Assembly: GCF_900101105.1 (NCBI RefSeq)
Contig: NZ_FNGA01000001.1
Span: 558,001-622,000, forward strand
Direction: 5' to 3'
DNA length: 64,000 nt
Source of the DNA: Maridesulfovibrio ferrireducens
GTDB taxonomy: Bacteria > Desulfobacterota > Desulfovibrionia > Desulfovibrionales > Desulfovibrionaceae
Part shown: in pieces, positions 41,889-50,982 of the stretch
Position numbering within the stretch: the first letter of the stretch is position 1
Layout: every line of letters begins with the position of its first letter
The notes under the pieces: generated by a model
The model's input: only the letters and a program-made list of their open reading frames with translations
Databases searched by the model: none
Told to the model about the DNA's origin: nothing
Translations under genes and position numbers: made by a program

Positions 41889-43261
41889 AACGGATTAGAT
41901 TTGTTGCAGGTAAGTGAGAGTGAACAGCTGCGTAAAACAAGAAAACCAAGAAGCCCTGCAACCGCGGAAGCTGCCAGAATACTGAATTTTGCATCCACAA
42001 TAAATTCAGCATGATTTCCCCATGCAAGAGTGGCAATAAAAATAGACATTGTGAAACCGATACCGGCAAGCAGCGCTGCTCCTAAAAAATGCCCCGTCTG
42101 CATGGTCACAGGTCTATCCGCAATACCGATTTTAATAGCTACCCAACTGGCCAGACAAATCCCGACAGTTTTACCAACAATAAGCCCGAAAAAGATACCG
42201 ATGCTTACCGGGTGAAAAACATCAAGTCCACCGCCGCCGCTATCCGAAGAAAAACTTATTCCGGCATTTGCAAGAGCAAATATCGGCATAATAGCGAAGG
42301 CTACAAAATAATGAAGATTATGCTCAATCCTTTTCAAAGGGGGTGAAGCCATTAAAATATCATTGTGCATCTCCTCAAGCGAGGAAAGCATTTCCTTATT
42401 AGAAAGAGTAACCGGGCTCTTACCTCCTGCAAGTTCATATTCCATAAGACTTTTACGAATCGAAGAAACAAAGTTTCCACAGCAAAGAGTTGTGGAAGCT
42501 GGAATTGTCATTGCTGCCAAAACTCCGGCAACAGTCGCGTGAACTCCGCTTTTTAAAAATGCGAGCCACATAAAAATACCCAGAATTAAGTAAGGAAAAG
42601 GAGCTCTGACCCCCATCCGGTTGAGCACGATCATCATCAGGAAAAATAAAAGTCCGAGACCTATAATCCAAAGAGATACACCAGAGGAATAAAAAATAGC
42701 GATAACCAGAATGGCCCCGATATCATCAACGATAGCTATTGCTGTTAGAAAAATTTTCAGACTGACGGGCACGCGGTCACCCAGCAGAGAAAGTACCCCG
42801 AGACTGAACGCAATATCAGTCGCCATAGGAATGCCCCAACCGCCTATAGAGGACGTACCGTAATTGAAATAGACATAGACAAGAGCAGGAACAACCATTC
42901 CGCCCACAGCTGCACAAATCGGTAATGATGCCTGCCTCAAGGAATTAAGCTCTCCGACTAAGACTTCACGCTTGATTTCAAGCCCCACCAAAAAGAAAAA
43001 CACAGCCATAAGACCGTCATTAATCCATAGAATTGCTGGCTTCGAAAGAATAAATTCCCCGGCTCCGACCGTAAGAGGAATATTTTTGAATTCTTCATAA
43101 TAATGAGCCAAAGGTGAATTCGCCCATATCAAAGCAATGATAGTACAAAGTATAAGTACAACCCCACCGGATGATTCAATTTTTACAAATTGATTAAACG
43201 GCAGCAGCATTTTTTCAATAACAAGCAAATCTTCTTGAGTATGAATTTTCTGTTCACTCAT
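41885..43261 (-). CDS. nhaA: Na+/H+ antiporter NhaA
   Basis: 458 residues from the ATG at 43259-43261, chosen because GGAG lies 6 bases upstream; nine residues further upstream are not supported. The core has ESSGGVVLILCTIIAL in the first helix, the ion-binding Asp pair in AIAIVDDIGAILVIA (TM5), and GIPMATDIAFSLGVLSLLG (TM4), all diagnostic. It exports Na+ in exchange for two protons, consistent with a salty habitat. Twelve membrane helices are expected for the length. Confidence 0.95.
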   Translation of the reverse strand: MSEQKIHTQEDLLVIEKMLLPFNQFVKIESSGGVVLILCTIIALIWANSPLAHYYEEFKNIPLTVGAGEFILSKPAILWINDGLMAVFFFLVGLEIKREVLVGELNSLRQASLPICAAVGGMVVPALVYVYFNYGTSSIGGWGIPMATDIAFSLGVLSLLGDRVPVSLKIFLTAIAIVDDIGAILVIAIFYSSGVSLWIIGLGLLFFLMMIVLNRMGVRAPFPYLILGIFMWLAFLKSGVHATVAGVLAAMTIPASTTLCCGNFVSSIRKSLMEYELAGGKSPVTLSNKEMLSSLEEMHNDILMASPPLKRIEHNLHYFVAFAIMPIFALANAGISFSSDSGGGGLDVFHPVSIGIFFGLIVGKTVGICLASWVAIKIGIADRPVTMQTGHFLGAALLAGIGFTMSIFIATLAWGNHAEFIVDAKFSILAASAVAGLLGFLVLRSCSLSLTCNKSNPL

Positions 43262-43382
43262 AATCACTCCGTATTTTTTCAATAGCAATGAAACAAAACA
43301 ATCTACGGGATACCAATAAAAAGCTCAGTTATTCAATCAAAAATCTAAGAAACCTCTTATTAATTTCGAACTCGCAGAAAAA

Positions 43383-43430
43383 AAAATAAACCGGCATGTA
43401 TTTAAATACGTGCCGGTTTATTTTTTTAGA
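43383..43430 (-). terminator. terminator between the small acidic gene and nhaA
   Basis: AAATAAACCGGCA and TGCCGGTTTATTT form a long stem with an AT-rich tip (about 10-base loop TGTATTTAAATACG region); the minus strand continues with TTTTTTTT. It is 31 bases after the stop of the upstream minus-strand gene, ahead of nhaA. Confidence 0.85.
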
Positions 43431-43459
43431 GTAAAAGAGAAGCGTAAGCCTTCATCAGT

Positions 43460-43849
43460 CTACTGATTGGAGTGAGCTTCCGTAACTTTGGCTACAAGGA
43501 AATCCTTCATTTCAGGGCTATCTGCATCGAAACAATGTCCGTCTTCACCGAGAAGTCCACCGGGAACAAGATCACCAAGTTCGTCAGGGTCGGTTATTGT
43601 ATCACCGAAAAAGCAAACTGAAAGCCAGCGATCGGCCGGATCATCATCTATTACATCAACCATGACATAGAGAGGCCACTTGCTCTGAGTATTTTTAACT
43701 CCGCGAAGGGAGTAAGTTACACCCGGTCTGGTCTTAAAAACCAGATCAGTTGCATCAAGAGATTCAAGCAAAGTTTTTAATGTAATAAACGTTTCTTTAA
43801 CACCGGCGGGGTCTTGAACCCATTCGGCTATAAATTTATCAAGTTCCAT
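43460..43849 (-). CDS. small acidic protein of unknown function
   Basis: 129 residues from the ATG at 43847-43849, supported by AAGGAG 8 bases upstream; the frame continues 35 codons upstream but without a site. The sequence has a helical N-terminus (MELDKFIAEWVQDPAGVKETFITLKTLLESL in part), a mid-region beta segment GVTYSLRGVKN and YVMVDVIDDDPADRW, and a C-terminal CFDADSPEMKDFLVAKV. No signal peptide or known domain was recognised. The theoretical charge is clearly acidic. Confidence 0.65.
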   Translation of the reverse strand: MELDKFIAEWVQDPAGVKETFITLKTLLESLDATDLVFKTRPGVTYSLRGVKNTQSKWPLYVMVDVIDDDPADRWLSVCFFGDTITDPDELGDLVPGGLLGEDGHCFDADSPEMKDFLVAKVTEAHSNQ

Positions 43850-43947
43850 TTCTAAACTCCTTGTAAAATTCTTACCCATATATAACTTCAAATCGCCTTT
43901 AAGTTGCGACATTGATACTATTATGTCGAAATATGAGCAATGAGGAT

Positions 43948-43975
43948 TTGACATTTACCTTTATTACATTGTAGA
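43948..43975 (+). promoter_or_regulatory. putative fur promoter
   Basis: TTGACA (43948-43953) is a perfect -35 box; a weak -10, TGTAGA (43970-43975), follows at 16 bases. It is 45 bases upstream of the fur ATG. No clean Fur box palindrome is visible beside it. Confidence 0.35.
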
Positions 43976-44020
43976 AAAATTTATCAATAACGGTAATAAT
44001 CAGTCAATCGAGTACAGTTA

Positions 44021-44458
44021 ATGAAATCAGCGAAAGACATTTTTTCAGAATATCTGTCCAAACAGAGACTTAAAATGACCCCTCAGAGACGAGCTCTTCT
44101 TGAAGCTTTTCTTAATGAAGAAGGACATATTTCGTCTGAAGAACTGTACAATCTTATCCGTAAAGAAGACTCTTCCATCGGACAGGCGACTGTTTACCGT
44201 ACCCTTAAACTCCTAGCCGAATCCGGCATTGCCAAGGCTGTTGATTTCAATGATGGCGTGCTCCGTTATGAGCATAAATATGGTCATGATCATCACGACC
44301 ATTTAGTTTGCGAACATTGCGGCAAGACCATTGAAGCCGTTGATCCTGAGATTGAACATCTTCAGGAAGAACTCGCAAAGAAGCACGGATTTGTGCTTAC
44401 CCATCATGAAATGTACCTCTTCGGCGTTTGTAAGGAGTGTCAGGATAAAAGCGAATAA
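44021..44458 (+). CDS. fur: Fur-family transcriptional regulator
   Basis: 145 residues. The winged helix is at about 10-85 (LKMTPQRRALLEAF, then SIGQATVYRTLKLLAESGI). The C-terminal metal site has HDHHDHLVCEHCGK (about 88-101) with a second Cys pair CKEC near residue 137, a structural zinc site as in Fur. Family members sense Fe(II) or peroxide; CxxC pairs and the HDHHDH motif are shared by Fur and PerR, so specificity is not settled. It is followed by a strong terminator. Confidence 0.92.
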   Translation: MKSAKDIFSEYLSKQRLKMTPQRRALLEAFLNEEGHISSEELYNLIRKEDSSIGQATVYRTLKLLAESGIAKAVDFNDGVLRYEHKYGHDHHDHLVCEHCGKTIEAVDPEIEHLQEELAKKHGFVLTHHEMYLFGVCKECQDKSE

Positions 44459-44484
44459 ATCGCATTTACCTACAAGCACACTTA

Positions 44485-44521
44485 AAAGCGCCGCCTGAGA
44501 CTCAGGCCGGCGCTTTTTTTT
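44485..44521 (+). terminator. rho-independent terminator of fur
   Basis: AAAGCGCCG-CCTGAG pairs with CTCAGG-CCGGCGCTTT (one bulged G) followed by TTTTTTT. It is 27 bases after the fur stop. Confidence 0.9.
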
Positions 44522-44625
44522 CGCTTATAGGGACTAATTCAGATTGGTGAGTATCCGAAGTAATCTTCCCTTAAAAAACTTTAAAATTCACGCGGCTGCA
44601 AACGCCTACCAAATCAGAGGATTGT

Positions 44626-45000
44626 ATGATGAAGCCTGATTTTGAAAAAATGAACGGACTCGTACCTGCCATAGCACAGGATGCCGAAACAGGAGAAGTC
44701 CTGATGATGGCATACATGAACGAGGAAGCATGGAACAAAACCCTTGAAACCGGTGATGCTCATTATTGGAGCAGAAGTCGTAACACCCTCTGGCATAAGG
44801 GCGGAACATCAGGCCATGTTCAAAAAATAAAGTCCATCAGAATTGATTGTGATGACGATACGTTAGTCTTGCTGATTGATCAGATCGGTGGAGCTGCGTG
44901 CCACAAAGGTTATAGAAGTTGTTTTTTCCGCGAACTTAAGGACGGCGCCGTTACAGAATGCGCGCCCTATATTTTTGACCCCAAGGAGGTTTACAAATAA
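44626..45000 (+). CDS. hisI: phosphoribosyl-AMP cyclohydrolase
   Basis: 124 residues. The metal-binding motif is in [13 protein letters not shown] (about 74-86), with [10 protein letters not shown], and the N-terminal [23 protein letters not shown] is also typical. It hydrolyses phosphoribosyl-AMP in histidine synthesis (no fused HisE domain). A GAGG site precedes two tandem ATGs (44626 and 44629). The stop overlaps the hisG start by one base (TAATG), so the two are translationally coupled. Confidence 0.95.
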   Translation: MMKPDFEKMNGLVPAIAQDAETGEVLMMAYMNEEAWNKTLETGDAHYWSRSRNTLWHKGGTSGHVQKIKSIRIDCDDDTLVLLIDQIGGAACHKGYRSCFFRELKDGAVTECAPYIFDPKEVYK

Positions 45001-45875
45001 TGTCCAATATGCTCAAAATCGGCCTTCCTAAAGGCTCCCTACAAGATGCTACAATCAAACTTTTTGAAAAATCCGGCTGGAAAATTAACCTGCACCACCG
45101 CAATTATTTCCCGGATGTCAACGATGATGAACTGACATGTGCCATGTGCCGTGCGCAGGAAATTTCTCAGTATGTTGAAAACGGAACACTTGATGTAGGA
45201 CTTACCGGAAAAGACTGGATCCTCGAAAATGAATCTGATGTTGTTGAAGTCTCGAGCCTTGTTTACTCAAAAGTAAGCAATCGCGCAGCACGCTGGGTTC
45301 TGGCTGTTGCAGGAGATTCTCCTTACAAGACAGCACAAGACCTTGCCGGCAAAAGAATATCCACAGAACTTATGGGCTTCACCAAAAGGTACTTTGAATC
45401 AATCAACGTTCCCGTTGAAGTTTCATACTCCTGGGGCGCAACAGAAGCGAAGGTTGTAGAAGGACTTTGCGATGCTATCGTTGAAGTTACCGAAACAGGT
45501 ACAACCATCAAAGCAAACGGACTTCGCATTATATCCGATCTGATGTCCACAAACACCATGCTGATTGCCAACAAAAAAGCATGGGAAAACCCTTGGAAAC
45601 GTAAAAAGATTGAAAACATCAATTTACTTCTACAGGGCGCACTTAAAGCTCAGAAAATGGTCGGCCTTAAGATGAATATGCCTAAAGCTATTCTTCCCGA
45701 AGCAATGAAAGTTATGCCAAGCCTGAACTCCCCTACTGTTTCAGAACTTTCCGATGCAGCATGGGTTTCAGTTGAAATCATGATAGAAGAAGTTGCTGTA
45801 CGCGAACTCATCCCTGAACTCATAACAATGGGCGCAGAAGGAATTATTGAGTATCCGCTTAATAAAGTAATCTAA
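45000..45875 (+). CDS. hisG: ATP phosphoribosyltransferase, long form
   Basis: 291 residues, the long form with a C-terminal regulatory domain (about 215-291), which does not need HisZ. The catalytic part includes [17 protein letters not shown] (about 6-22), [10 protein letters not shown] and [14 protein letters not shown]. The C-terminal segment IEYPLNKVI is the end of the ACT-like domain that binds histidine for feedback control. The near-perfect ribosome binding site AAGGAGGT lies before the ATG. It catalyses the first histidine step. Confidence 0.95.
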   Translation: MSNMLKIGLPKGSLQDATIKLFEKSGWKINLHHRNYFPDVNDDELTCAMCRAQEISQYVENGTLDVGLTGKDWILENESDVVEVSSLVYSKVSNRAARWVLAVAGDSPYKTAQDLAGKRISTELMGFTKRYFESINVPVEVSYSWGATEAKVVEGLCDAIVEVTETGTTIKANGLRIISDLMSTNTMLIANKKAWENPWKRKKIENINLLLQGALKAQKMVGLKMNMPKAILPEAMKVMPSLNSPTVSELSDAAWVSVEIMIEEVAVRELIPELITMGAEGIIEYPLNKVI

Positions 45876-45885
45876 CATACTCTAT

Positions 45886-45915
45886 TTAAAGGGGAAGATA
45901 TTCTTCCCCTTTAAT
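45886..45915 (+). terminator. terminator-like hairpin after hisG
   Basis: TAAAGGGGAAGA pairs with TCTTCCCCTTTA with a 3-base loop. It lacks a strong T-run beyond TTTAA, so it may be partial; it starts 11 bases after the hisG stop. The rest of the 45876-46267 gap holds only the small membrane gene described next. Confidence 0.6.
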
Positions 45916-46055
45916 CAAACCATTCATTTAATCACTCCGGACACAACTTCAAGCAGATAAAACTCTGGCGGACCGTATTTAAATCGTGCAAACTGATTTA
46001 AACGCGTCAGATGAGAATTTTACTTAAATAATATTTCAATGGCTCCCTCTATCAT

Positions 46056-46211
46056 ATGTACAAGCTGCTAATATTCATATTCATCCTCTTTCTGATATTC
46101 GGGTACCGGAGAAAACAGAAACTTAAAGGCGGCATCAATATCAACACTATTTTGATGGCGGCGCTGGCTGTTCTTTTCATCATTTCCCTGCTTACACGCT
46201 TTCAAAACTGA
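46056..46211 (+). CDS. predicted 51-residue membrane protein
   Basis: An ATG at 46056 opens a 51-codon frame ending in TGA at 46209-46211. It encodes two hydrophobic segments, residues 3-16 (KLLIFIFILFLIFG) and about 32-46 (ILMAALAVLFIISL), with a basic YRRKQKLKGG turn between. Two membrane helices in one short frame are unlikely by chance, but no ribosome binding site is visible before the ATG, so the gene is tentative. It lies after hisG and 56 bases before the molybdopterin oxidoreductase gene. Function is unknown. Confidence 0.45.
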   Translation: MYKLLIFIFILFLIFGYRRKQKLKGGININTILMAALAVLFIISLLTRFQN

Positions 46212-46267
46212 TCCCCCTGCGGACTCATATTTAAAGAAAAAAGCTATCCAATTTTAAGAGGTCATCA

Positions 46268-48157
46268 ATGAAAATATCCGCATGTTCATTAGATTGCCCC
46301 GACAGTTGTTCATTCGTAGTTGAAACTAAAAACAATAAAATTACCCTGAAAGGCAATCCGGAACATCCCGTTACCAAGGGATTTATATGTGCAAAAGGGA
46401 AAAACCTTTTAAAACGCATCAATCATCCAGATAGAATTACTAATCCCCTATTAAAAAAAAACGGTTCCTTTGAATCAATCTCATGGGAAGAAGCTTTTAA
46501 ACTCTGCGCTGACAAACTCAATTCATTAGATCCTCAAAAAATTCTGCATGTCCGTGGTTACGGCTATAGAGGCGTGCTTGCAGATGCCAGCAATGTTTTT
46601 TTTAGAACACTTGGCTCTCTTGAAACTTACGGCTCCCTTTGCGACGAAGCCGGATGTGAAGCAATCGTCAAAACCTTCGGCTCACTTGAACAAAACGATT
46701 TATCTGAACTCAGCAATGCCGATATAATAATCAACTGGGGCAAAGATCTTTCCCGAAGCTCTCTTCACACCGCTGCGTATATCAAAGATGCCAGAAAAAA
46801 AGGCAAACTTGTCATTTCCATTTCTCCGGGCGGCGACGGCAACGAAAAATTCAGTGACAAAATCATTACAATCCGCCCCGGCACAGACAGATTTCTGGCA
46901 GCGGCGTTAATCAAAATTTTACTTGAATCGAATGAAGTAAGCCCTAAAGCAATTGAAAAATGCAGCGGACTTGAACCTTTTAAAAAGCTCATTCAAGGCT
47001 ATGATCTTAACCTACTATGCGAACTCTGCGGAGTTGAGTTAAAAACAGCTCGAGAACTTAGTAACGCATATATATCAGATAAAAAAGTATCGTCACTTAT
47101 CGGTTGGGGTGTACAAAGATACACCTTCGGAGGTGAAAACATTTCCTATATCTGCTCACTATGCGCGCTAAGTGGACAAATGGGACAATCCGGGACAGGC
47201 TTTTATTATAACATTTCATCAGGCCGAAATTTTTCATCTTGGGCGGCTACTCCCGAAACAAAAAACGATAACAATGTTCTCCTACAAAAACTTGAAAGCG
47301 AACTATCGAAGAGAGAGAAAAAGGTAAAATTTATCTGGATAGACGGTGTAAATTTGGCAAACCAGACTCCGAATTGCGAATCCGCCGCCCGCACACTTGA
47401 AAACTGCGAGTTCGTTGTCACAGTTGACGCTTTCATGAATGACACCGCCATGCGTTCTGATTTAATCCTGCCCTGCGCCCTGACCATGGAACGTGATGAA
47501 ATTATTGGCAGTGCGCTTCACAATTACATCAACTGGTCTGCAAAAGTTTTAACTCCGCGAGGCTCAGTAAAATCTGATTTTGAAATAATCAGAACACTGG
47601 CAACTATGATTTTGGAAAAAAACCTGATTCCGGAAGCTGAACTTTGTTTTAAAAAAGCACTTGAATCTTCAAGCACCCCTTTTACTTTTGAACAGCTAAA
47701 GAAAAAAGGATTTGCGAAATGTGACTGGCCTTCAGTTGCATACGAAAACCTTAATTTTAAATCCAATGATGAAAAGTTTACGCTTCCCATAAAGCTCAGT
47801 GTCGAAGAATCGAATGGGAAAGGCTTTAATTTATTATCCCTGCTCAGAAAAAATTACCTGCATTCACAAATTCCAGAAGAATATCAAACTGGAACACCTG
47901 AACTTTTCATATCTCCTGAATCTCCATACCTTAATGACTTAAAAGAAGGAGAGGAGGCCATGCTGACCACAAAACTTGGCAGCATGAAAATTAAAATATG
48001 TTTTGATGAAACAATACACCCGGACGCTGCAATCATCAGAAGAGGCGGCTGGCTGAAGCATGATCGCAGCTCTAACAAAATCATCGAGCCGCTGATCACA
48101 GATTTAGGATTCGGAACAGCTTACTACAGTCAAAAAGCGTGGCTTGAAAAGATATAG
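46268..48157 (+). CDS. molybdopterin oxidoreductase, cytoplasmic, substrate unknown
   Basis: 629 residues of the DMSO-reductase superfamily. Four N-terminal Cys (6, 10, 14 and 41) bind a 4Fe-4S cluster, and YGSLCDEAGCEA puts Cys125 at the position of the metal ligand. The C-terminal dinucleotide-binding domain (about 510-629) has a PDAAIIRRGGWLKHD motif. It has no twin-arginine signal, so it should be cytoplasmic. It is shorter than formate dehydrogenase alpha subunits (about 720-1000) and has no adjacent partner gene; the substrate is therefore open. An AAGAGG site is just before the ATG. Confidence 0.85.
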   Translation: MKISACSLDCPDSCSFVVETKNNKITLKGNPEHPVTKGFICAKGKNLLKRINHPDRITNPLLKKNGSFESISWEEAFKLCADKLNSLDPQKILHVRGYGYRGVLADASNVFFRTLGSLETYGSLCDEAGCEAIVKTFGSLEQNDLSELSNADIIINWGKDLSRSSLHTAAYIKDARKKGKLVISISPGGDGNEKFSDKIITIRPGTDRFLAAALIKILLESNEVSPKAIEKCSGLEPFKKLIQGYDLNLLCELCGVELKTARELSNAYISDKKVSSLIGWGVQRYTFGGENISYICSLCALSGQMGQSGTGFYYNISSGRNFSSWAATPETKNDNNVLLQKLESELSKREKKVKFIWIDGVNLANQTPNCESAARTLENCEFVVTVDAFMNDTAMRSDLILPCALTMERDEIIGSALHNYINWSAKVLTPRGSVKSDFEIIRTLATMILEKNLIPEAELCFKKALESSSTPFTFEQLKKKGFAKCDWPSVAYENLNFKSNDEKFTLPIKLSVEESNGKGFNLLSLLRKNYLHSQIPEEYQTGTPELFISPESPYLNDLKEGEEAMLTTKLGSMKIKICFDETIHPDAAIIRRGGWLKHDRSSNKIIEPLITDLGFGTAYYSQKAWLEKI

Positions 48158-48442
48158 ACAAACACCCTACCTATTGACCTGCCAGACGATTACAGTTATC
48201 GATAACCCATAGAGAATAAAAATTTCATTGCATCGCACTCTGAAGGCGACGATCTACCTCCCATAGATCTTTCCTAAATAGACAGAATGCGGTATTGGGC
48301 GGAACCGGAAAGGGTTTTTATTCGCGCCTCAGTTAAATGGGTACCCGACTCAAACAAACTAAACGCGAAATTCTGAATCCGGTCCGTCCAGCCCCATTAA
48401 GATTCGACTTAAGAAAATTCAAAAACAGGATAATCCTGACCG
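48158..48442. other. non-coding gap before the HTH regulator
   Basis: 285 bases with no supported gene. The region has GC-richer patches (GGGCGGAACCGGAAAGGG near 48297) and could hold the regulator's promoter or a structured leader, but I see no recognised RNA motif or clean -35/-10 pair. Confidence 0.4.
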
Positions 48443-49393
48443 ATGGGCACAGACACACTCACACACAAAGATCTCGCCGCGACCACAGGCGTATCTGTCA
48501 CCACAATTAAAAGCTATCGTAAAAAATTCCCTGAATTCTTCCTGATTGCCGGACACGGTAAACCTCTGCGGTTCAAAAAAGGCGCAGACAAACTTTGTTT
48601 GCGGATAAAAGAGCTGTTTGAGAAAAGCCTATCGACAAAGCAGATACGCGGTAAACTTCTTATTGAATTTGAGTCAGTTAAAGAAAATCAACACTTATCG
48701 GTAACCACAGAATCAAAGAACAATTCCAGTCTGGAATTAGAAAAACTGACCCGTATAACAATGCAAATGATGAATGGCATGGCAGGGCTTGTAACAGCTC
48801 AGGCTAAAGCCGAACATCGGCTTGGTAAAATTGAAAAAGGGTTATTTAAGCTTATAGAAAAACATGATTCTAATAATTCAGATAATGAACACTTAATCTC
48901 AGAGATTAAAAATATCTTTTCCTCTGCTACTGGATTGCCCCAATCCGAGAGAGTTACCGCCAAAAAACTTATTACTATTAAGAAGGATCATGGCGACTCC
49001 AGTTCGTACACTCTGGAATCAGACTCCAGTCAGATTTATCCTGAAAATGACTTCCTTGAACTTCCAGTTGTAATCCACTCTGAAAACGGTGATTTTCTGG
49101 GTATGCCGGGAAAACCCGGTCAGCCTTTTACACTTACAGAGCTGGTTGAACTCGTAACAACCAAAAAAGCTCTTAATTCTAATAAAATATGGCGCAAAGA
49201 GGGGCGTGAATGGATTCTTTCTTTTAAATCCCCGACAGGTCCACTCCACGAACTTTTTTTCCAACGCACAAAAACACCTAAAGGAAACATCGTTTCCTTC
49301 TTTAACCGGCTGGATATCAATTCCGAATCTAAAGACCAAACCTTCCTTCTTTCGTTCTTCCGTGAAGTTCGTGACCTGATTGATGAAACATAA
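48443..49393 (+). CDS. HTH and coiled-coil regulator, larger paralogue
   Basis: 316 residues. The N-terminal HTH is MerR-like (HKDLAATTGVSVTTIKSYRKKFPEF, about 8-32) with a second helix element in LSTKQIRGKLLIEF, a coiled-coil middle (about 85-155, LTRITMQMMNGMAGLVTAQAKA) and a C-terminal domain (about 185-316) including FTLTELVELVTTKKAL and GNIVSFFNRLDINSESKDQTF. The HTH and coil parts resemble the protein at 16444-17121, while the C-terminal domain is unique to this one. The start codon has only a distant AGGA. It precedes glnA by 175 bases. Confidence 0.7.
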   Translation: MGTDTLTHKDLAATTGVSVTTIKSYRKKFPEFFLIAGHGKPLRFKKGADKLCLRIKELFEKSLSTKQIRGKLLIEFESVKENQHLSVTTESKNNSSLELEKLTRITMQMMNGMAGLVTAQAKAEHRLGKIEKGLFKLIEKHDSNNSDNEHLISEIKNIFSSATGLPQSERVTAKKLITIKKDHGDSSSYTLESDSSQIYPENDFLELPVVIHSENGDFLGMPGKPGQPFTLTELVELVTTKKALNSNKIWRKEGREWILSFKSPTGPLHELFFQRTKTPKGNIVSFFNRLDINSESKDQTFLLSFFREVRDLIDET

Positions 49394-49424
49394 CTTCCCC
49401 ACTTAAAAATTCTACTAATATCAT

Positions 49425-49454
49425 TTGCAAAAATACCGTTGACTCAGCTATAAT
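49425..49454 (+). promoter_or_regulatory. probable sigma-70 promoter of glnA
   Basis: TTGCAA (49425-49430) and a perfect -10 TATAAT (49449-49454) are 18 bases apart. It is about 115 bases upstream of the glnA start, leaving a leader of about 105 bases with no strong hairpin that I can see. No sigma-54 box (GG/GC at -24/-12) was found here. Confidence 0.55.
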
Positions 49455-49568
49455 CTAATGATTAGTAAAGCCTTCATATTTTTTTTAAATATATGACAAT
49501 ACGTTAAACATATTTGACGACGTCAACACATACTAAACATAACTTCTTCAATCAGGAGGAAAGCAACT

Positions 49569-50912
49569 ATGGATGCGCCTATCTTTAATTGCAAAAATGC
49601 AGATGATGTTCTTAAAGCTGTACGAGACTACAATATCAGCTTTGTTCAGTTCTGGTTTGTAGACATTCTCGGAACACTGAAAAGCTTTCAGATCACTCCT
49701 AAAGAACTAGAATCAGCATTTGAGGAAGGAATGGGATTTGACGGCTCCTCCATTCTTGGGTTCACCAGAATCGAAGAATCAGACATGATCGCATTGCCTG
49801 ACCCTAAAACTTTCCAAATATGTTCATGGAGACCATCCCAACGCCCTGTCGCCCGCATGTTCTGCGACATTCAAAACCCCGACGGAACTCCTTACGAAGG
49901 AGACAGCAGATGGGTACTCAAAAAAACCCTCAATAAAGCCGCTGACAAAGGATACACATTCTATGTCGGACCAGAGCTGGAATTTTTCTTATTCGCTAAT
50001 GAAAAGGGTACCCAAATAATCGATAAGGGTGGTTATTTTGATGCCCCCCCTCTTGATCTTGGTAATGATATCCGCCGCGATATCATCTTTTCTCTCGAAG
50101 AGATGGGATATGATGTCGAATACAGTCATCATGAAGTAGCTCCGAGCCAGCATGAAATTGATCTTCGCTATTCTGAATGTATGAGAATGGCCGACACCGC
50201 CATGACTTACCGTGTAATCGTTAAAAAAGTCGCCCGCAAACACGGTATCTACGCGACCTTTATGCCGAAACCTATGTATGGCGTTAACGGTTCCGGTATG
50301 CACGTTCACCAATCTCTGTTTAAAAACGGAAGAAATGTATTTTTTGATCCCAATGATGAATACCATCTCAGCCCTGAAGGAAAAAGCTACATTGCAGGAA
50401 TTTTAAAGCATTGTCCGGAATTCACCTGCGTGACGAATCAGTGGGTAAACTCCTACAAACGCCTTGTTCCGGGTTATGAAGCGCCAGTATACGTAGCATG
50501 GGCCAGAAAAAACCGCTCTACGCTTGTACGCGTTCCTATGTATAAACCGGGTAAAGAATGCGCGACCAGAATGGAACTGCGTTCTCCTGATCCGGCAGCA
50601 AATCCGTATCTCTGTTTTGCTGTTATGCTCGCTGCCGGCCTTAAAGGAATAGAAGAAGAGTACAAACTTCCGGACCCCATTGAAGAAAACGTCTTCGCAA
50701 TGGATGCTCCAACTCTTGAAGAACACGGAATAACGGCTCTTCCCGGCAACTTGTATGAAGCTGCTGTGGCTATGAAAAAGAGTGAACTGGTCAAAGAATG
50801 TCTCGGCGAACACATTCATACCAATTTATACAAAAATAAAATTAAAGAATGGGATGCCTACAGGACTCAAATCACTGAGTACGAACTCAAAACATACCTG
50901 CCCGTTCTTTAA
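49569..50912 (+). CDS. glnA: glutamine synthetase, type I
   Basis: 447 residues. Motifs include the ammonia-site QFWFVDILG, then FDGSSILGF, VGPELEFFLF, GMHVHQSLFKNG and AARKNRSTLVR-type KNRSTLVR residues. The C-terminus (NLYEAAVAMKKSELV ... YELKTYLPVL) lacks the NLYDLPPEE adenylylation segment of enteric GSI-beta, and the total length fits the GSI-alpha group, which is usually feedback-regulated rather than adenylylated. A strong GGAGGA site precedes the ATG. It incorporates ammonium into glutamine. Confidence 0.95.
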   Translation: MDAPIFNCKNADDVLKAVRDYNISFVQFWFVDILGTLKSFQITPKELESAFEEGMGFDGSSILGFTRIEESDMIALPDPKTFQICSWRPSQRPVARMFCDIQNPDGTPYEGDSRWVLKKTLNKAADKGYTFYVGPELEFFLFANEKGTQIIDKGGYFDAPPLDLGNDIRRDIIFSLEEMGYDVEYSHHEVAPSQHEIDLRYSECMRMADTAMTYRVIVKKVARKHGIYATFMPKPMYGVNGSGMHVHQSLFKNGRNVFFDPNDEYHLSPEGKSYIAGILKHCPEFTCVTNQWVNSYKRLVPGYEAPVYVAWARKNRSTLVRVPMYKPGKECATRMELRSPDPAANPYLCFAVMLAAGLKGIEEEYKLPDPIEENVFAMDAPTLEEHGITALPGNLYEAAVAMKKSELVKECLGEHIHTNLYKNKIKEWDAYRTQITEYELKTYLPVL

Positions 50913-50937
50913 ATCTCGCTATTACGAAGAACATATT

Positions 50938-50970
50938 AAATCCCTTCCGTGTCATGCGGGAGGGATTTTG
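50938..50970 (+). terminator. terminator of glnA
   Basis: AAATCCCTTCCG pairs with CGGGAGGGATTT (one wobble pair) around GTCATG, followed by TTG/AGTTT. It is 26 bases after the glnA stop and only 13 bases before the next gene, so read-through into that gene is possible. Confidence 0.75.
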
Positions 50971-50982
50971 AGTTTATAAACA

